Positions 21,275-34,499 are shown, numbered from the stretch's first letter. The stretch is DNA of 64,000 nucleotides from Ophiura sarsii (GCA_035610835.1 CM069448.1:2976001-3040000); one strand, 5' to 3'. Numbers and translations are program-made. The notes: generated by a model not told the origin, from the letters alone.

Positions 21275-24225
21275 AATAGGGGCAAACATTGTATGCAAAA
21301 TAATGAATAGGCTATATATTGCAGTAAATTATTGTGTTGATCGACTCTTAGTTCCATTCAACAGAGTGTATTCTTGTTAGGCTGGGTGGTATAGAAGATG
21401 GAATTATAATAGCAACTCTTTTCGTCTCAAAAGAAAAAGAAGAAAAAAGAAAAGAAAAAAGTTAACATCTATATATGATCTACGTATCTATTTTTGCTCG
21501 CCATTTCTTGCTGTCGGCAGGTGTGTCACGTACGCATTACTATACACACATATAGAAGCTGTACTGAACGTTCGGTGATTGGTTAATTTTTACATTTTTC
21601 TGTACTAGATCGTTTCAGTATTTCGATTCATGATCAATAGCAACACACATCAAGACAGCAAGCAAAGGGTTCGTGAGCAGAGAATCGGTTTCACGAAATT
21701 TAAATCCTATGATATTGTATTTACACTGTATGGTACTGCATGCTGTCTAATGGTTTCATTATATAGCCAAGTTTTTAAATTTAAAGTATATAGAAATTGG
21801 AGACTTTTTGTGTTAAAATGACATATTTTTGGGATACATCGAGTGCTACTCGGTCGGTAGTAGATGCTACTTGGACTGAATCAATGCTACTTGGTTGGAC
21901 GACGATGCAACGTGATATGTGCTGTACTCTATAGTGTCAATTAAGTTTGTGACATATAAAGCCGGATTGCTAATTCAACTACTATATTGGCGCGACAGAA
22001 CAGACTATAATTCTGATATGTGCCATCTTCACAAATCTGCATGGTTACGCACTTACAACATGTACAAGGTAGGCTACTTATTACAATTTACAGTCCTCAA
22101 ACAAGTAATTTACTCCTAAAACACTCCTAAAATATAGTTCAAATTAAAAATATATACGATATAATATATACATTACAAAATTATGGAATAATTTCTCTTC
22201 TTCAATTTGAGATATAGTTCACAAAGATCAGTTAACACTTAACAACGCTGCACTGAAAAAGAATGAGACAAAGTTCACTCATTGTTCGCACTTGAGTTAT
22301 GAATTCGCTAATGATAGTGTGACAGGAATGTGTATTAGCGGCGTGCCAATCCACAGTCTAATACTATCGAGTTGTCGATGCTGCATGTAGAAGAACAAAA
22401 TGGAAGGAAAATGGATTAATTTTGTTTAGATTTTGGACACAGCTCTGTTCGTAATATCTCAAAGTAAAGAGAAGAAATTTCTTATCAAATTTATCAATAT
22501 ATATTTTGACCACGTTTTTACATACATGACATGGGAGAAATAGTTGTGTAGGTGTGAGCATATTTATTACCTGATAAGTTCCTATTTCGAGGACTGCAGT
22601 TTTAGACTACAGGGTGTCCCAAAATGTGAACACGTCATGGGGTCAAAAAGAGTCAAAGAAGGTACGCGCGAGTTTCTGTTGATACGACATGTGAATAGAA
22701 GCAGAGTAATAACAATTTTAATTGACTTAAATTTTATTTGAATCAGACAGAAATGATTCTTTGTCAAAATGAAAATGCAACAGTGGCGTATATAACAGGT
22801 ATGCACCTCCCTGACTGATAATACCTTTTAGAGCTCCCTCCTCATTCTAATCATCAAACTGGCCGTGAAAGGTGAAGCAAACCGTGTTTTACCCAAGGGA
22901 GGGGTACAAATCAAACGATTGGCAATGGCAACAACTACTAATTATGTTTCAAAAACTAAATATTTTAAAGTCATTTTCAAACCTTCCATGGTGATAATGT
23001 ACTCATCATCAACTTAAAGATTGTGCTGAGGGAAGGATCTTAAAGTTAAAAGATGTTCAATCTAATAGAGTGAAATTTCAGTCCAATATACATGTATTGA
23101 AATTTCACTCTATTAGATTGAATATTTGCAATCTTTTAAGATCCTTCCCTCATCACAATCTTTAAGATTGACTGTTCAGTCTTTTGATTTAAGAGATTGG
23201 GCTCAAAATATGCTTTTTCTGACATTGGTAATTTGTAGCGATGAAGTTGACGACATAACCGGCCGAAAAAATCGCATGGTCAAAATCGCAAATCTACCGA
23301 CGGTAGCGATGAAGTTGTCCGCATAACCGGCCGAAAAAATCTTATGGTCAAACTCGATAATCTACCGACGGAGGGTCGTTTTTACCGACGGGGTTATTCA
23401 GGGGGACCCCCCCCCCCCCCCCCCCCCCGGAACGCCACTGGGCAAATTAATCAAATTGCTCCGACTGAATGTAATTATATTATTGTGTGAGAGATAATAT
23501 CTATGTTGAATAGTAATGTGTATTAAAGATGTTTCCATATCACATGCTTAGGAGAGAAAGGCTGTACACAAGTTAAGGGAACAGTAACTGTTTAGTAACA
23601 TTTGGGGAAGGAAGGATTCAGACAATGCACGGTATAGGACAGAAGAATAATCTTGATTTTCTGGAAGAATAGTCACCTGCCTAGTTATTTAAATCCAGCT
23701 TAAATATTAAAATCCTTCTTTAAAGTATTATTCATTGTTTTTTCATTGATTGTTTAATAGCATTGTATTGTTATGATCATAGGCATATGTGTTTGATGTT
23801 TACAGTTTGGTAATATTAGAATAAAACATTCCAATCAATGGTAATAAAACTATAATTACTCGGCAGATGGTGACCTATTAATTCATTTAAAATATTGAAA
23901 GTGTCATTATCAGTTGTTTATATAAATCTGATATATGTTTACTGTCAGCTGTACAGACAGATAGACAGATAAATCGCTCCAGCCCGATTTTACCTTCAAA
24001 CGGTCTTCAAATGAAGACTGCGTGCTAGTCTGAAGTTTGGTACTATACGCCCAGTTGGTACACCAACGACCAAATATCATGATATTTCATTTTGGTGTTA
24101 AATTCCAATAAAATACCGTATCTTCAATGGAAGATATGCTTCATCAAAAATAGACGGTGAACATGGTGAACAGTGATTCCGAACCCTCCTACACACTACA
24201 AAACACGACGCTGCTATACGGCTAC
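21275..24225. repeat. Local tandem duplication, unit 1
   Basis: Collinear with 25125-29715. Matching landmarks include CAGGTGTGTCACGTAC (21518 / 25379), a GCTACTTGGACTGAATC region (21860 / 25970), TAATAGAGTGAAATTTCAGTCC (23064 / 26886), TTGAATAGTAATGTGT (23506 / 27821) and the CAGATAGACAGATAAATCGC block (23958 / 29479). No gene is seen. 23230-23400 holds a ~72-bp tandem pair (GTAGCGATGAAGTTG...ATAACCGGCCGAAAAAATC), and 23407-23428 is a 22-C tract. Confidence 0.75.
23013..23166. repeat. Hairpin in unit 1
   Basis: CTTAAAGATTGTG at the left is matched by CACAATCTTTAAG at the right. Inside, GAGGGAAGGATCTTAAA and TTCAATCTAATAGAGTGAAA each pair with their complements. The same hairpin is at 26841-26984 in unit 2, so it predates that duplication or both were inserted. 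Confidence 0.85.
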
Positions 24226-25124
24226 ATCTTGTTCACCATGGGCCCTTTACATGCATCCGTGAGCTGGGCGACCCCTTACCGTCTAATAGAAAAACAACCG
24301 AGTCCAACACGGTGAGCAATCAGCAAAAAACGGCCGCATTGATTTTTTTGTCACCGGGTGGCATACCGTTCTATACCGGGTCCTCACCGGCCTGGTACCG
24401 GGATCATACCCACCTCCTCACCAGGTCCTCACCGACCGGTACCGGCCGAACCGCCTTGATGACGTAATCAAACCGCAGATAGTTGACTCTATAGTTCTAT
24501 TGTTAACGCCAGATAAGTAGAGAGGTGGCTCCAGCGGGGTGTTAATCACCGATCCTCTTGCGATCCTTTTAACAATAGAAAAAAGGATCGCGCTTTGATC
24601 GCGCTATCCCCGCGCTTAGATCGGTTGAGAGAAAGGACATGAGTCCTAACCCTTTTAAACATTAAATTGTTTCTGAAATGTTATTCGGATTATTATTGCA
24701 CCCTCTCCTTATTGTAATCAGCTTTTTGATGACAATCGATTGTTGTGTGTGTGCATAGAAAACAAAGCTTTGATTGAATAGGGCAGGATTTGTTTAGCTT
24801 GAGTGGTTTTAATCTTCCTTTCTTTGGCGGGAGTTTTGAATATAGCTCATGAGGTGTGGGGTTCATTGTTTGAAATTCTGGTAGTGCTAGGGAGAATAGC
24901 CATAAAGATGAATTATGTGAGCCAAAATATGAAAATACGTTTAAGAGATATCTCAATGAAATTAACAGAATAAGTAGGAAATATTTTCACCATCATATCG
25001 CAAGTGTTTAAATTTGAAACACTATTTGTTTTATATTTTTTATATATTTTTGAAACCCGGTATAGATAATTTTGATACACCCTGTATCAGGGAGCCAGAT
25101 ATAAGATAGACCATTTTTTGACGG
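24226..25124. other. Spacer between duplication units
   Basis: 24330-24450 is GC-rich with repeated CCTCACCGGCC / GGTACCGG words. 24497-24578 is bounded by TCTATTGTTAA and TTAACAATAGA, a small inverted repeat. TGATGACGTAATC at 24458 resembles the leaders of the SINE-like elements at 12.6 and 15.2 kb. No gene is supported; the 87-codon minus frame at 24693-24956 is unrecognised. Confidence 0.4.
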
Positions 25125-26840
25125 GGGCAAACGTTGAGTGAAATAATATACATATTGCAACAAATTCTTGTTTTCATCGTCTCTCGGTGCGCGCCTCGTC
25201 AATTAGTTCTATTTCACAGAGCTTATTCATGTTAGACCGGGTGGTAGAAGATTATTATAAATAGCAATTCTCGTCTATAAAAAAATGAAGAAAAGAAAGG
25301 AAAAAAGGATTTATATCAAGCTATTTTACCCATCCATGATTTACTGATCTATTTCTGCACGAAATTTCTCGATGTTGGCAGGCGTGTCACGTACAATTAT
25401 CTATACAGATGCCGCAACGTTCAGTTATTGGTTAGATATGACATCATGCTTATAACACGTCTATTTCTGTATTCATTGGTATTAGATCGTTTCAGTATAG
25501 AATGATTTATTCCAAATTTATGATCGATTTAGCACCACAATCTCTCAGACAGCCATCAAAGAGTTCTGCAATCACTGTTCTGCAATCATACGATTTGTAT
25601 TTTCACTGTTTTGAGACTGTATACAAATATGTAATGGTTTAATTAGAGCCACGTTATTAATTGTAAGTAGAAATCGGGGTCTTTTTCTGTAAAATTACAA
25701 CTTTGGGATACAACCATATTGAGCAAGTAAGCTACTTCAGTGGTAGTCGATACTACTTCGGCGAGAGTGGATGCGGGATTGGATGGAGGGCAATGCTATA
25801 TGTTCTTGGATTGAAATTCATACTACTCGGTCTTTCTTTTAATAGGCGCTACTCGGTTGTCACTAGATGTTATACTCGGTTTTGAGGCTACTTGGTAATT
25901 TGGAAATCGACGCTTCTCGGTCGGTACATTACTTGGACTGGATCGATGCTACTCGGTCGTTCGGTAGTGCTACTTGGACTGAATCGAGTGCTATATATGC
26001 TTAGCTATATAAGGTAAGCATCTTGTATACAGTTTATAGTCCTCAAAAAAGTAACTTACAAACCAAGTAATAAACACGCTCGTGACTCCTAAACTATAGT
26101 TCAAATTAAAGAAATTATAAATTGACAAAATTATGGAACAATTTCTCTTCTTCAATTTGAGATATTGTTTACAAAGATCGGTTAACAATTAAGAACGCTA
26201 CACCGAAAAGAATGAGACAAAGTTCACTTAATTTTCGCACTTGGGTTATGATTTCGCACATATGATAGTGTGACAGGAATGTATATTGGCTTTGTTCTGA
26301 AATAGAGTAAATCCTGAAATATGCATTGATCAATAAAAGTATTTTCTGCAATCCATAGTCTTACTATCGGCTGGTGAGTTATCGATGCTGCGTGTAGAAG
26401 AATAAAATGGAAAGGAGAGCGGATTCATTTTGTTTAGATTTTGGACACAGCTCTGCTCGTAAAATCTCAAAGTAAAGAGAAGATATTTCTTTTCAAATTA
26501 ATCAATATATATTTTAAGATAGGAGAAATAGGCTACCTAGTACGTTTTTGAGGACTGAAAAATGTGAACACCATGGGGCCAAAAAGAGTCTTAAAAAGAA
26601 AGTATGCGCGAGTTTCAGTTGATACGAGTATAAGCAGAGTAATAAAACAATTATTTGCAGTTAATTTTATTCGAATCGGACAGAAATTATTGTTTGTCAA
26701 AATGAAAATGCAACAGTGGCGTGTATAACAGGAGTGATGCACCTCCCTGACTGATTAACAACTATTACTAATTATGTTTCAAAAACTAAATAGTTTAAAG
26801 TAATTTGTAACCTTCCCTGGTGATAACGTACTCATCATCA

Positions 26841-26984
26841 AAAGATTGTGCTGAGGGAAGGATCTTAAAATATTGAAAATGTTCAATCTAATAGAGTGAA
26901 ATTTCAGTCCAATATATTGACATTTCACTCTATTAGATTGAATATTTTCATTTTTTTAAGATCCTTCCCTCAGAACAATCTTTA
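26841..26984. repeat. Hairpin in unit 2
   Basis: AAAGATTGTGCTGAGGGAAG pairs with CTTCCCTCAGAACAATCTTT. The paralogue of the hairpin at 23013-23166, with a shorter loop. Confidence 0.85.
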
Positions 26985-27009
26985 GAATTGACTTTTCAGT
27001 CTTTTGAGA

Positions 27010-27780
27010 GTGGGCACAAAATATGCTTTTTCTGACATTGGTATTTTTGTCAGCAGGGATGAGTTGATGTTAGAGTGAAATTTCCCACATAGCATTCATA
27101 TGAGATCAAAGCCCGTATGAAAATTCAGACAAATTATCTTTTCTTTCATCTTATAGGCCATTGAGGTTATAATAGTCATTTTTCTCGCGTTACGCTCGCG
27201 TTTTCCAATGAACAGAACCCGTTATTTATTTATTTATTTTTATTTATAACAATAGGCTGAAGAGCCAGGACAAACTCAATAGTGTACAAGCACTAAATTA
27301 AAGGGATGCCCGAAGAATAAGCTGTACAGACACAGACCGGGATGATCCCCTACTCTTTACGAAGGAGTCTGTGACCTTTAACGTGCTCGGGGATAGCTCT
27401 TCCGAAAACTTAGCACATCTCTTAACTGAGTAAGGATATCCTTAGCGGATTCAGTCATATTATATATTTACAATGATAGCCTGATATACACAATATAGTT
27501 TGTGGGGGTGTGCTTTCTCCGAAGCTAATGGTCAGTGCCCTATACCGATAAATAAAAAGCATGAGTACGTGTATTCATTACTAACATATTTTTTGTCAGT
27601 TCCACAACAATACGTTTACGGGCTTCATAGACGATCCGCATTATCTTGTCATTCCAATGATCAGATTATTAGGCTAGTATAGTGCAATTCAGATTTTGTT
27701 TTGAAAGTTTCACTTTTTAGTGGTGTGTATAATACATATAGACCTATGGCTCTGCAAAATCAGAGATTTCCCACTGATAT
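27010..27780. other. Sequence present only in unit 2
   Basis: A (TTTA)n run is at 27222-27250, followed by a block starting ACAATAGGCTGAAGAGCC that is not repeated elsewhere in the window. CTCGCGTTACGCTCGCG at 27184 is a small palindrome of a kind seen also near 31465 and 32190. No gene recognised. Confidence 0.35.
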
Positions 27781-27841
27781 AATGTAATGATTTTATTGTG
27801 TGCAATTATGAGATTAGTATGTTGAATAGTAATGTGTTATA

Positions 27842-29450
27842 TAAACTGCTCACAAAAACTTAGAAAACTTTTTTTAATCAAGTATATTTTTATTAATTAT
27901 TACCCTATTATTATGTTGCATATCAATGGAAAGCTGAAGTGTTTTCCTTTAATATGTGCAATGATGATATGTTGCTGGAATTGGCCACATTAATGAGAAT
28001 GAGACAAAGTCACAAATCAAATGTGCCAAAATTAGCAATTTTGTGTTACTGTGTGAGCCAATGGCACGTGCTCTCTCCAAATCTGTTAAACGCGGCATAT
28101 TGAAACTGCAAAACGTTTACCGTGTCTCAGAAATATTTACAAGTTATAGGCCTAAACCATTCATCACTTACCTTCATGACCTTCCACCTGGAGTCATTGT
28201 TAACCCAGTCTTGCAAATACCCAAACAATGGTTTTCTAAAGAGATGAGGGTTAACTTGTGTGTGTGTTGCGCTCACTGGTGCAAATCTTTGTGTAAACCA
28301 TTCATGGTTCTCAAGCATGACCGGTTTGGTTATTGATCATTACCTATTGACTATGGTCACGCGTTATGAACTCGCCTCCCAATAGGGTGGTGCCGTTACA
28401 TTTTTTAGCTTCATGCTGTCATTTTCCTCAAATATTTTAAAAACCACAAAAGCTATCTCAACAAATTTGGTATCATTTTAAAGCCCTTATAACAAGCTAT
28501 CTGCCTGCCAAATGGCATTGGTATAGCTAATACAGAAAGGGAGATACACCTGTTTGATGTTTGGGGACCAGGGGTGGTGCTGGAAGGGGTGCCGCTGGAA
28601 GGGGTGCCGCCTGTACAAACTCAATGGGGATAATTCCATGCTTTGTTCTTTTTACAATAACTAGTCATCCCCTAATGTTAAAAACACAATTTTGGTCCCA
28701 TTTCAAAGGATATTTAGTAGTTTAGTGGTTCAACAGACTTGTCAACTATTATTAACAACTAATTAATTATGGATAAGACAATGATCATCAGCTTTCTTCC
28801 TATTCGCTACACAGTCAACATGATTAATCAGCCTCAATTTACCGGATTTATAAAAATGACTATAACAGAAAAAGTTTTCAATCTATGATAGCAAAAGTAT
28901 ACATTTTTGGAAAGCTTGTAACTAGAGGAATTCAGAAATGCAGTTTATATCAGAGAAGGGTTCATTCTTAAACAAATATTTCTGAAAATTCTAAAAATAT
29001 ATAAAATAAAAATTTGAGATATTCACTAGCCGGTATAATTACCATACCGACGTAGTAACTTTGACAAATATATATCATCTAATGGGTAATTTCATGAGGA
29101 GTTCAAATATGTAAAAAAAATAATGATAGGGGTAGGTATAAAAAATATATGGATCTCAAATTAAAAATTAAAAAACTCTGATATTTTCCGAACATTTCCG
29201 ATCATACCATTTTAGTTCTTGGTCGTACTATAATTTTAATGGCATATTTGGTTTCCTCATGCAATTTCCCTTCAGAAAATGTATACTTTTACTACCTCAG
29301 GGGGGGTATACAAGCAAATATAAATGTGTAAAGTTAAAATCATGTCGCGAAAGCCAAAATCCGTGTGTAACGCGAAAGGAGGCGAGCTTAAAACACATGA
29401 CCCTATATACTTGATTAAAAAAAGTTTCCTAACTTTTTGTGAGCAGTTTA
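27842..29450. mobile_element. 1.6-kb TIR element with TA borders
   Basis: Left end TAAACTGCTCACAAAAACTT, right end its near-exact inverse AAGTTTTTGTGAGCAGTTTA allowing three mismatches. The inverted repeats extend about 45 bp to the TTGATTAAAAAAAGTT stretch. TATA lies on both sides, fitting a TA target duplication as in Tc1/mariner. The interior carries a 97-codon plus-strand frame at 28043-28336 with no transposase motif, so it is probably non-autonomous. Unit 1 lacks it. Confidence 0.8.
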
Positions 29451-29718
29451 TATATATATGTTTACTGTCAGCTGTACAGACAGATAGACAGATAAATCGC
29501 ACCAACCCGAATTTACCTTCAAACGGTCTTCAAGTTTGATACTATACGCCCGGTTGAATGCCAGTTGGTACACCAACGACAAAATATCATGATATTTTTG
29601 TGTTAAATTCCAATAAAAAACCGTATCTTCAATCAAAGATATGCTTAAAAATAGACGGTGAACATGGTGAACAAAGATTCCAAACCCTCCTACACACTAC
29701 CAAACACGACGCTGCTTA

Positions 29719-29885
29719 GAGAATAATGACTGGTTAACAACTGTTTTCGTGAATTTGTTTTGAAATCAGAGGTTTCTGTTCTGGTCTGAGGAGCACCCCT
29801 GAGGGACAATTCCGAAAGACCAGAACAACAACCGAGGATTTCAAAACAAATTCACGAAAACAATTGTTAAGCAGTCATTATTCTC
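29719..29885. repeat. Foldback element (about 165 bp)
   Basis: GAGAATAATGACTG at the left pairs with CAGTCATTATTCTC at the right, and TTTTCGTGAATTTGTTTTGA with TCAAAACAAATTCACGAAAA. It lies directly after unit 2 of the local duplication. Confidence 0.85.
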
Positions 29886-30945
29886 ATTCATTACTGAAAA
29901 AGATGCATATTTATCCAAATCATTGATTTGTACCGATATAATCGCGCTGATAATTAATTAGTTTTCTGTTTATTATTTTGTCTACCCCTTCTTAGGTATA
30001 GAAACAGTCCAAGTCGGGTTATCCCTCCTTAACATTTTTATCATTCAACCAATCAGAAATAAGCTTTAATCGTGTTTCCTCATAACTCATTGAATATTCA
30101 AGTTTAGGGGCGTGAGGCTTTAATTTGATTGGTCGGTCAATGAGCAAAGCAGTCGAACACTTTGGCGCAGTACTTTCGGGCAATTATTAGTAACCTGTGC
30201 TCGTCGTGCGCGTTCTCATCTAGCAATCAATTTTATTGGAACGCACTTTGTACTCAGCTATCGCGATTATTCATTAGACTGGGTCTCCGCGTCCCTCTAT
30301 ATAGCCACCATCTTTAAAAATGGCGGACCAAAAAGAGGGACTGGGAAAAAAGTATGTCCAAAAAGTGTGCGGTTTTCACGTTGAATTCCACGTGAACTTT
30401 GCATATATGAATATGCATACCAATACCGAGCATGCGCATTTGTACACAGCAACAACAGAAATACCCCCCGATTGGTCCAATTCAAAGTCAGTGCATCGAA
30501 CGATCGTCACGCTGCGCCAGTACTTTCGGGCACGCTGCAAAACACGATTTTATTGGAACGCACTTGGTACTCAGCTATCGCGATTATTCATTAGACTGGG
30601 TCCCCGCGTCCCTCTATAGAGGCAAATCGTTCGGCCTAACGCGTCACGCGGTGTACAACGCCGCGTAAATCTACCGGCGCGCTGTGGCGTGACTGGTGCG
30701 TGAATAAGCTCATGTATATTCATCAGTTTATCAGCGCACACTTTTGGAACTGTATTTTTCCCAGTCTTCACATTTGAGCACCCTCGCAGGGGCCGCGAGT
30801 AAAATAGGGAAGATCGAGTCTAATTATTCATGAAGTACTGAATATACAATCTTGTACCGCGCGATCGCCCGATCAATCTCGTTCACCATGCTCCGCCAGG
30901 CTATAAACTTGCGAAAAAAACTTAAGTTGAAGCTTTTTTAAATAT
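29886..30945. other. Spacer with a 100-bp duplication
   Basis: 30163-30302 and 30514-30620 share GTACTTTCGGGCA, TTTTATTGGAACGCACTT and CTCAGCTATCGCGATTATTC. GC rises around 30600-30690. The 99-codon frame at 30320-30619 (from ATG in AAAATGGCGGACC) has good start context but no recognisable domain and overlaps the duplicated piece. I do not call it a gene. Confidence 0.45.
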
Positions 30946-30947
30946 TA

Positions 30948-31015
30948 TTATAGCTCAGTCGGTAGAGTCTCAGTCTTGCACGCATGCGGCCCGGGTTTGT
31001 TCCCGGCGCATACAG
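30948..31015 (+). mobile_element. Degenerate tRNA-derived SINE
   Basis: TATAGCTCAGTCGG (A-box-like) and CGGGTTTGTTCCCGG (T-arm-like) flank a GTCTTGCACGCATGCGGC middle. A second, better copy lies at 35085-35157, and both have AACTTGCGAAAAA upstream. Confidence 0.6.
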
Positions 31016-31836
31016 AGACTGATTTGTCTCTCAAATTTGACCCATTTTTCTCCCCTGATAGCTTTTCACAAAACACGCCCAGGGAGTAAGGGTTAATGGT
31101 CACGCACCAATAACTTACACATTCATATCTCAAGCAAAGAAGCGAAGAAATAGTATCTGAATGTTAATATGTAATAGTTTATCAAACAAGCATAAAAGAC
31201 ATAACGTTAACATACCGCGCATTTTGACCTATTGAATGGGAGAGTGAGGAGACTCTTGCGCTGCCGACAAGCTTGCCATAATGATTAGCTGTGAGTCTTT
31301 ACACACACATTTTCAGCGTCGGTACATTCGTGATTCTGGCCACGCGAATTTTTTCACCTCGCACATGTCCCCCAAAATGCAATATTTGTTGGTACAAGCT
31401 TGTTTAGAGCCAAAATGTACTTCAGCTCAAATCATAGCAACAATAAGTGTAAAAATTCCAAATAATTCGCGCGCTACGCTCGCATTTCTTTAGTTAAAAC
31501 AATCTTGTCGGTACATTTTCATTTCTTCCCCCTCCCCCCAATATGAAAAACCTAGCTATGCCACTGTATGAAACATCTTTTGTAGTAGGCATGGTAGGCA
31601 TGGCTTTTTAATCTGTTGTCAAGTCACTCAGTTTCCCGGACAGAAATAACGAATCGAAAGAATTTCTTTGTGTATCTGTTTTGGTAGTTTGGTAAATATA
31701 AAGTACTGTCTTGAATTAAGGGCTAAGCGAAAGTATTAAAAAAATGTTATGTTTGTTGCAACCGGGCCTTGTGCCTATACCTAATGTTACAAAAACTAAG
31801 TATATCGACGGAGGTGTTACATAAACAATCTCTCTA
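31016..31836. other. Unassigned sequence
   Basis: No gene or repeat family recognised. GCGCGCTACGCTCGC occurs near 31467. The 70-codon frame at 31281-31493 has no known domain. Confidence 0.3.
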
Positions 31837-31980
31837 AGGGTCCATATCCAAACTCTGAGTGCTTTTAAATTGTTTTTCTAGCGATTTCAAAGCGCTTTTC
31901 CAACGAAATACCGTTGGAAAAGCGCTTTTAAATCGCTAGAAAAACAATTTAAAAGCACTGAGAGTTTGGATATGGACCCT
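31837..31980. repeat. Near-perfect 144-bp hairpin
   Basis: AGGGTCCATATCCAAACTCT pairs with AGAGTTTGGATATGGACCCT, and AAATTGTTTTTCTAGCGATT pairs with AATCGCTAGAAAAACAATTT. The arms are about 68 bp with only a few-base centre, so this can extrude as a cruciform and is probably a small MITE. Confidence 0.9.
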
Positions 31981-32460
31981 AAGTGCTAAGTACACAAATG
32001 CATGTATACACTGCTGCTTGCTTAGCAAACACGCAAGACGGGCCGCCGCGCCGCGCTCTCAATGCATTGTGCAATTTTGTGTTTGGATTGAAGCGCCTAT
32101 CATTTTGTTGCTTAAAATATTAACACAAAATATTTAAAAATCTCAACAACGATGTTTTTGCATATCTCAATTATTGAAACTAGCGGCGTACCCTCGCTAC
32201 GCTCGGGTCCCCGCTAGATGGTTATGCCACATTACCTACCTCTGAAACCACATAAACTCCCTACAACACCCCCACCCCAAACCAGTTTGATTTACCGTGG
32301 CTAATTTATAAACCCCTACCTCTCAAACCGCATCAAGTTAACCCTCGGTACTTTTAAAACCTCATAATAACCCCCTACTTTATTAACCCCTACCTCTCAA
32401 ACCGCATCAAGATAACCCAAGGTACTTTTCTTTTAAAACCATATAAACCCCCTACAATCG
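31981..32460. other. Spacer leading into C-rich repeats
   Basis: A CCTCGCTACGCTCGGG palindromic word is at 32190, followed by repeated ACCCCTACCTCTCAAACCGCATCAAG phrases (about 32310 and 32390), the start of an irregular C-rich repeat. No gene. Confidence 0.4.
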
Positions 32461-33125
32461 CCCCCCCCCCCCCCACTGCAACTACACCAAAACCAGGTGG
32501 ATTTATAATCATAACCCTCCTAACCATTTCCCGCGGTTATTTCTTCATTAACTCTTAACCCTATCCTAAAACATTTCCCGTGGTTTACCCCCCCCCCCCC
32601 CCCCCACCACCCTCATGCAAACACCCAAACCAGTTTGATCTATAATCACAACCCTCCCTAAACCATTTCCTATCTTAAACCATTTCCCGTGGTTTTACAA
32701 CCCCCCCCCCCCCCCCCCCCCCCAACATGACACCAAATACCCTACCAACAGGCCTATAACCATTTCCCGTGTGGAATCTGCGCCATGTGTTAGTAGGAGT
32801 GCGTGTGCCGCGGCAGTGAGCCCTTATAATCATAACCCTCCTAACCATTTCCCGCGGTTATTTCTTCATTAACTCTTAACCCTATCCTAAAACATTTCCC
32901 GTGGTTTTACCCCCCCCCCCCCATGCAAACACCCAAACCAGTTTGATTTATAATCACAACCCTCCCTAAACCATTTCCTATCTTAAACCATTTCCCGTGG
33001 TTTTACAACCCCCCCCCCCCCAACATGACACCAAATACCCTACCAACAGGCCTATAACCATTTCCCGTGTGGCTTCTGCGCCATGTGTTAGTAGGAGTGC
33101 GTGTGCCGCGGCAGTGAGCCCTTGC
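32461..33125. repeat. About 300-bp tandem repeat with poly-C tracts
   Basis: Two units share TATAATCATAACCCTCC, ACCATTTCCCGCGGTTATTTC, TTTCCCGTGGTTT and a closing CTGCGCCATGTGTTAGTAGG plus GTGCCGCGGCAGTGAG (32752-32824 and 33052-33122). C runs of 13 to 23 bases are at 32461, 32588, 32701, 32910 and 33009. The repeated TTTCCCGYGG words give a sub-periodicity. Confidence 0.85.
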
Positions 33126-34400
33126 GCAAACATGCACGCGACGCGTTACCACGGTATGATTGCGCGTAGTACGCGCAACGCACAATGTTGTTCAATTCTA
33201 GTGGCATTTATGAGCCAAATCTGAGAGGTTTTTTGCTGTTTTTGGAGCCAATTGTTAACCAATTTCACTGAAATAAACTTTAACACCCTTCCCGTTATTT
33301 CCTCTATCTTTTATGCAAATAAGGCGCCACTTTGATCCCAACTAACGGAGAAATAAGGGTAACAAACAAACAAACAAACACACAAACACACACCGTTTCC
33401 AGATTTATAGTAAGATAATAAATGGAAGGACAACATTTAAAAAAACATATAATTGATCAAAAGTGAAATATTATGTGCGCAAATAAAGTAAAACCATAGT
33501 CCTGTTAGCATAAACACACATCTGTAATTGTATGCGTTCCGATTATCAGTACCCTACCTACAAAAACTTCTTTTTTTGTCAATTATTTTTTCTTTCTGTC
33601 AATTAATTTGTCGTTGCAAATTCTGTTGCAAGTTTCTACTGTAAAGAATGGCATGTTCGCGTGCATCAAAATTTCGCGACTGCAGCTGATTCGCGAAATA
33701 TTCATGTTTTGCTTTTGATCAGCATGTACCCAATTAAAGTGGGTATTCGCGCCATTTTTATGCCGCGTAAAAGGCAGAAGTAGCTTTTGTTCCTTTCTCT
33801 GTCTACCTGTCATTAGTTATGGTTTTTCATATAACTAATTCTGTATTTTAATTCAATTTTAGGGTATGACAAACACGGAAGCCTAACATGTTATTACGCA
33901 GATTAACTCTAAGATAATGTACAGAACAACAACTTGGGTATTGGACTAAACTGAGGTCAGCCCCACAATGCATGAGATTTTTGTAAAACACCATACATCA
34001 TTGTCGGTTGCCATAGTGATGCATAAAATCATATTGTTCCCTTTTCTCATTTCTAAAAAAAGCTCGTCTTGTAAACGACTACTCACAGTTATTGGAAAAC
34101 CAAAATAGACAGGGAACCATCTATTGTTTAATACATGTCATTCATACAGCGACGATTTCGATATCTCAGGGTGCTGAAGGTCCGAGAATACAACGTGCGC
34201 GAAACTGGAAGTTAACAGTTCATTGGAAACTGGATGGAGTTGGCTGCGACCTAACCTGATCAAACAAAATTAATAAATGCATTTTAGGTTTACAATTGAA
34301 AATTCGTTCTACCGTCCGTATTGCCGTAACTAGTTGAACGTGGGTTTGCTGGGGAAAAGCGCTATAACTATAGCAAGGGCTTTAGTAGCGCAATTCTCCC
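33126..34400. other. Spacer with a (CAAA)n tail
   Basis: AACGGAGAAATAAGGGTAACAAACAAACAAACAAACAC at 33344-33381 looks like the 3' tail of a retroelement, but no coding part precedes it. The rest shows no gene or repeat I recognise. Confidence 0.4.
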
Positions 34401-34499
34401 ATTAAAATCCACTGTTAATAGCATTAATAGCGCGCAATTGCTAGGACCGTGCTCAAGCGCAATTACCAAGAAGGAACTTGGACACATTTTAATAAGTGT

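Larger units (their letters stand above)
25125..29715. repeat. Local tandem duplication, unit 2
   Basis: Second copy of the block at 21275-24225, enlarged by insertions at about 27000-27780 and 27842-29450. The stretch 25720-25990 contains ten or so degenerate GCTACTCGGT / GCTACTTGG words spaced 20-40 bp apart, an expanded version of a shorter run at 21845-21905. No host gene is seen. Confidence 0.75.

Noticed and set aside
28043..28336. Transposase gene in the 1.6-kb TIR element
   Set aside because: The 97-codon frame has no DDE, helix-turn-helix or other transposase signature.
30320..30619. 99-codon gene beginning MADQKEG
   Set aside because: Start context is good, but the C-terminal third lies in a 100-bp duplicated repeat and no domain is recognisable.
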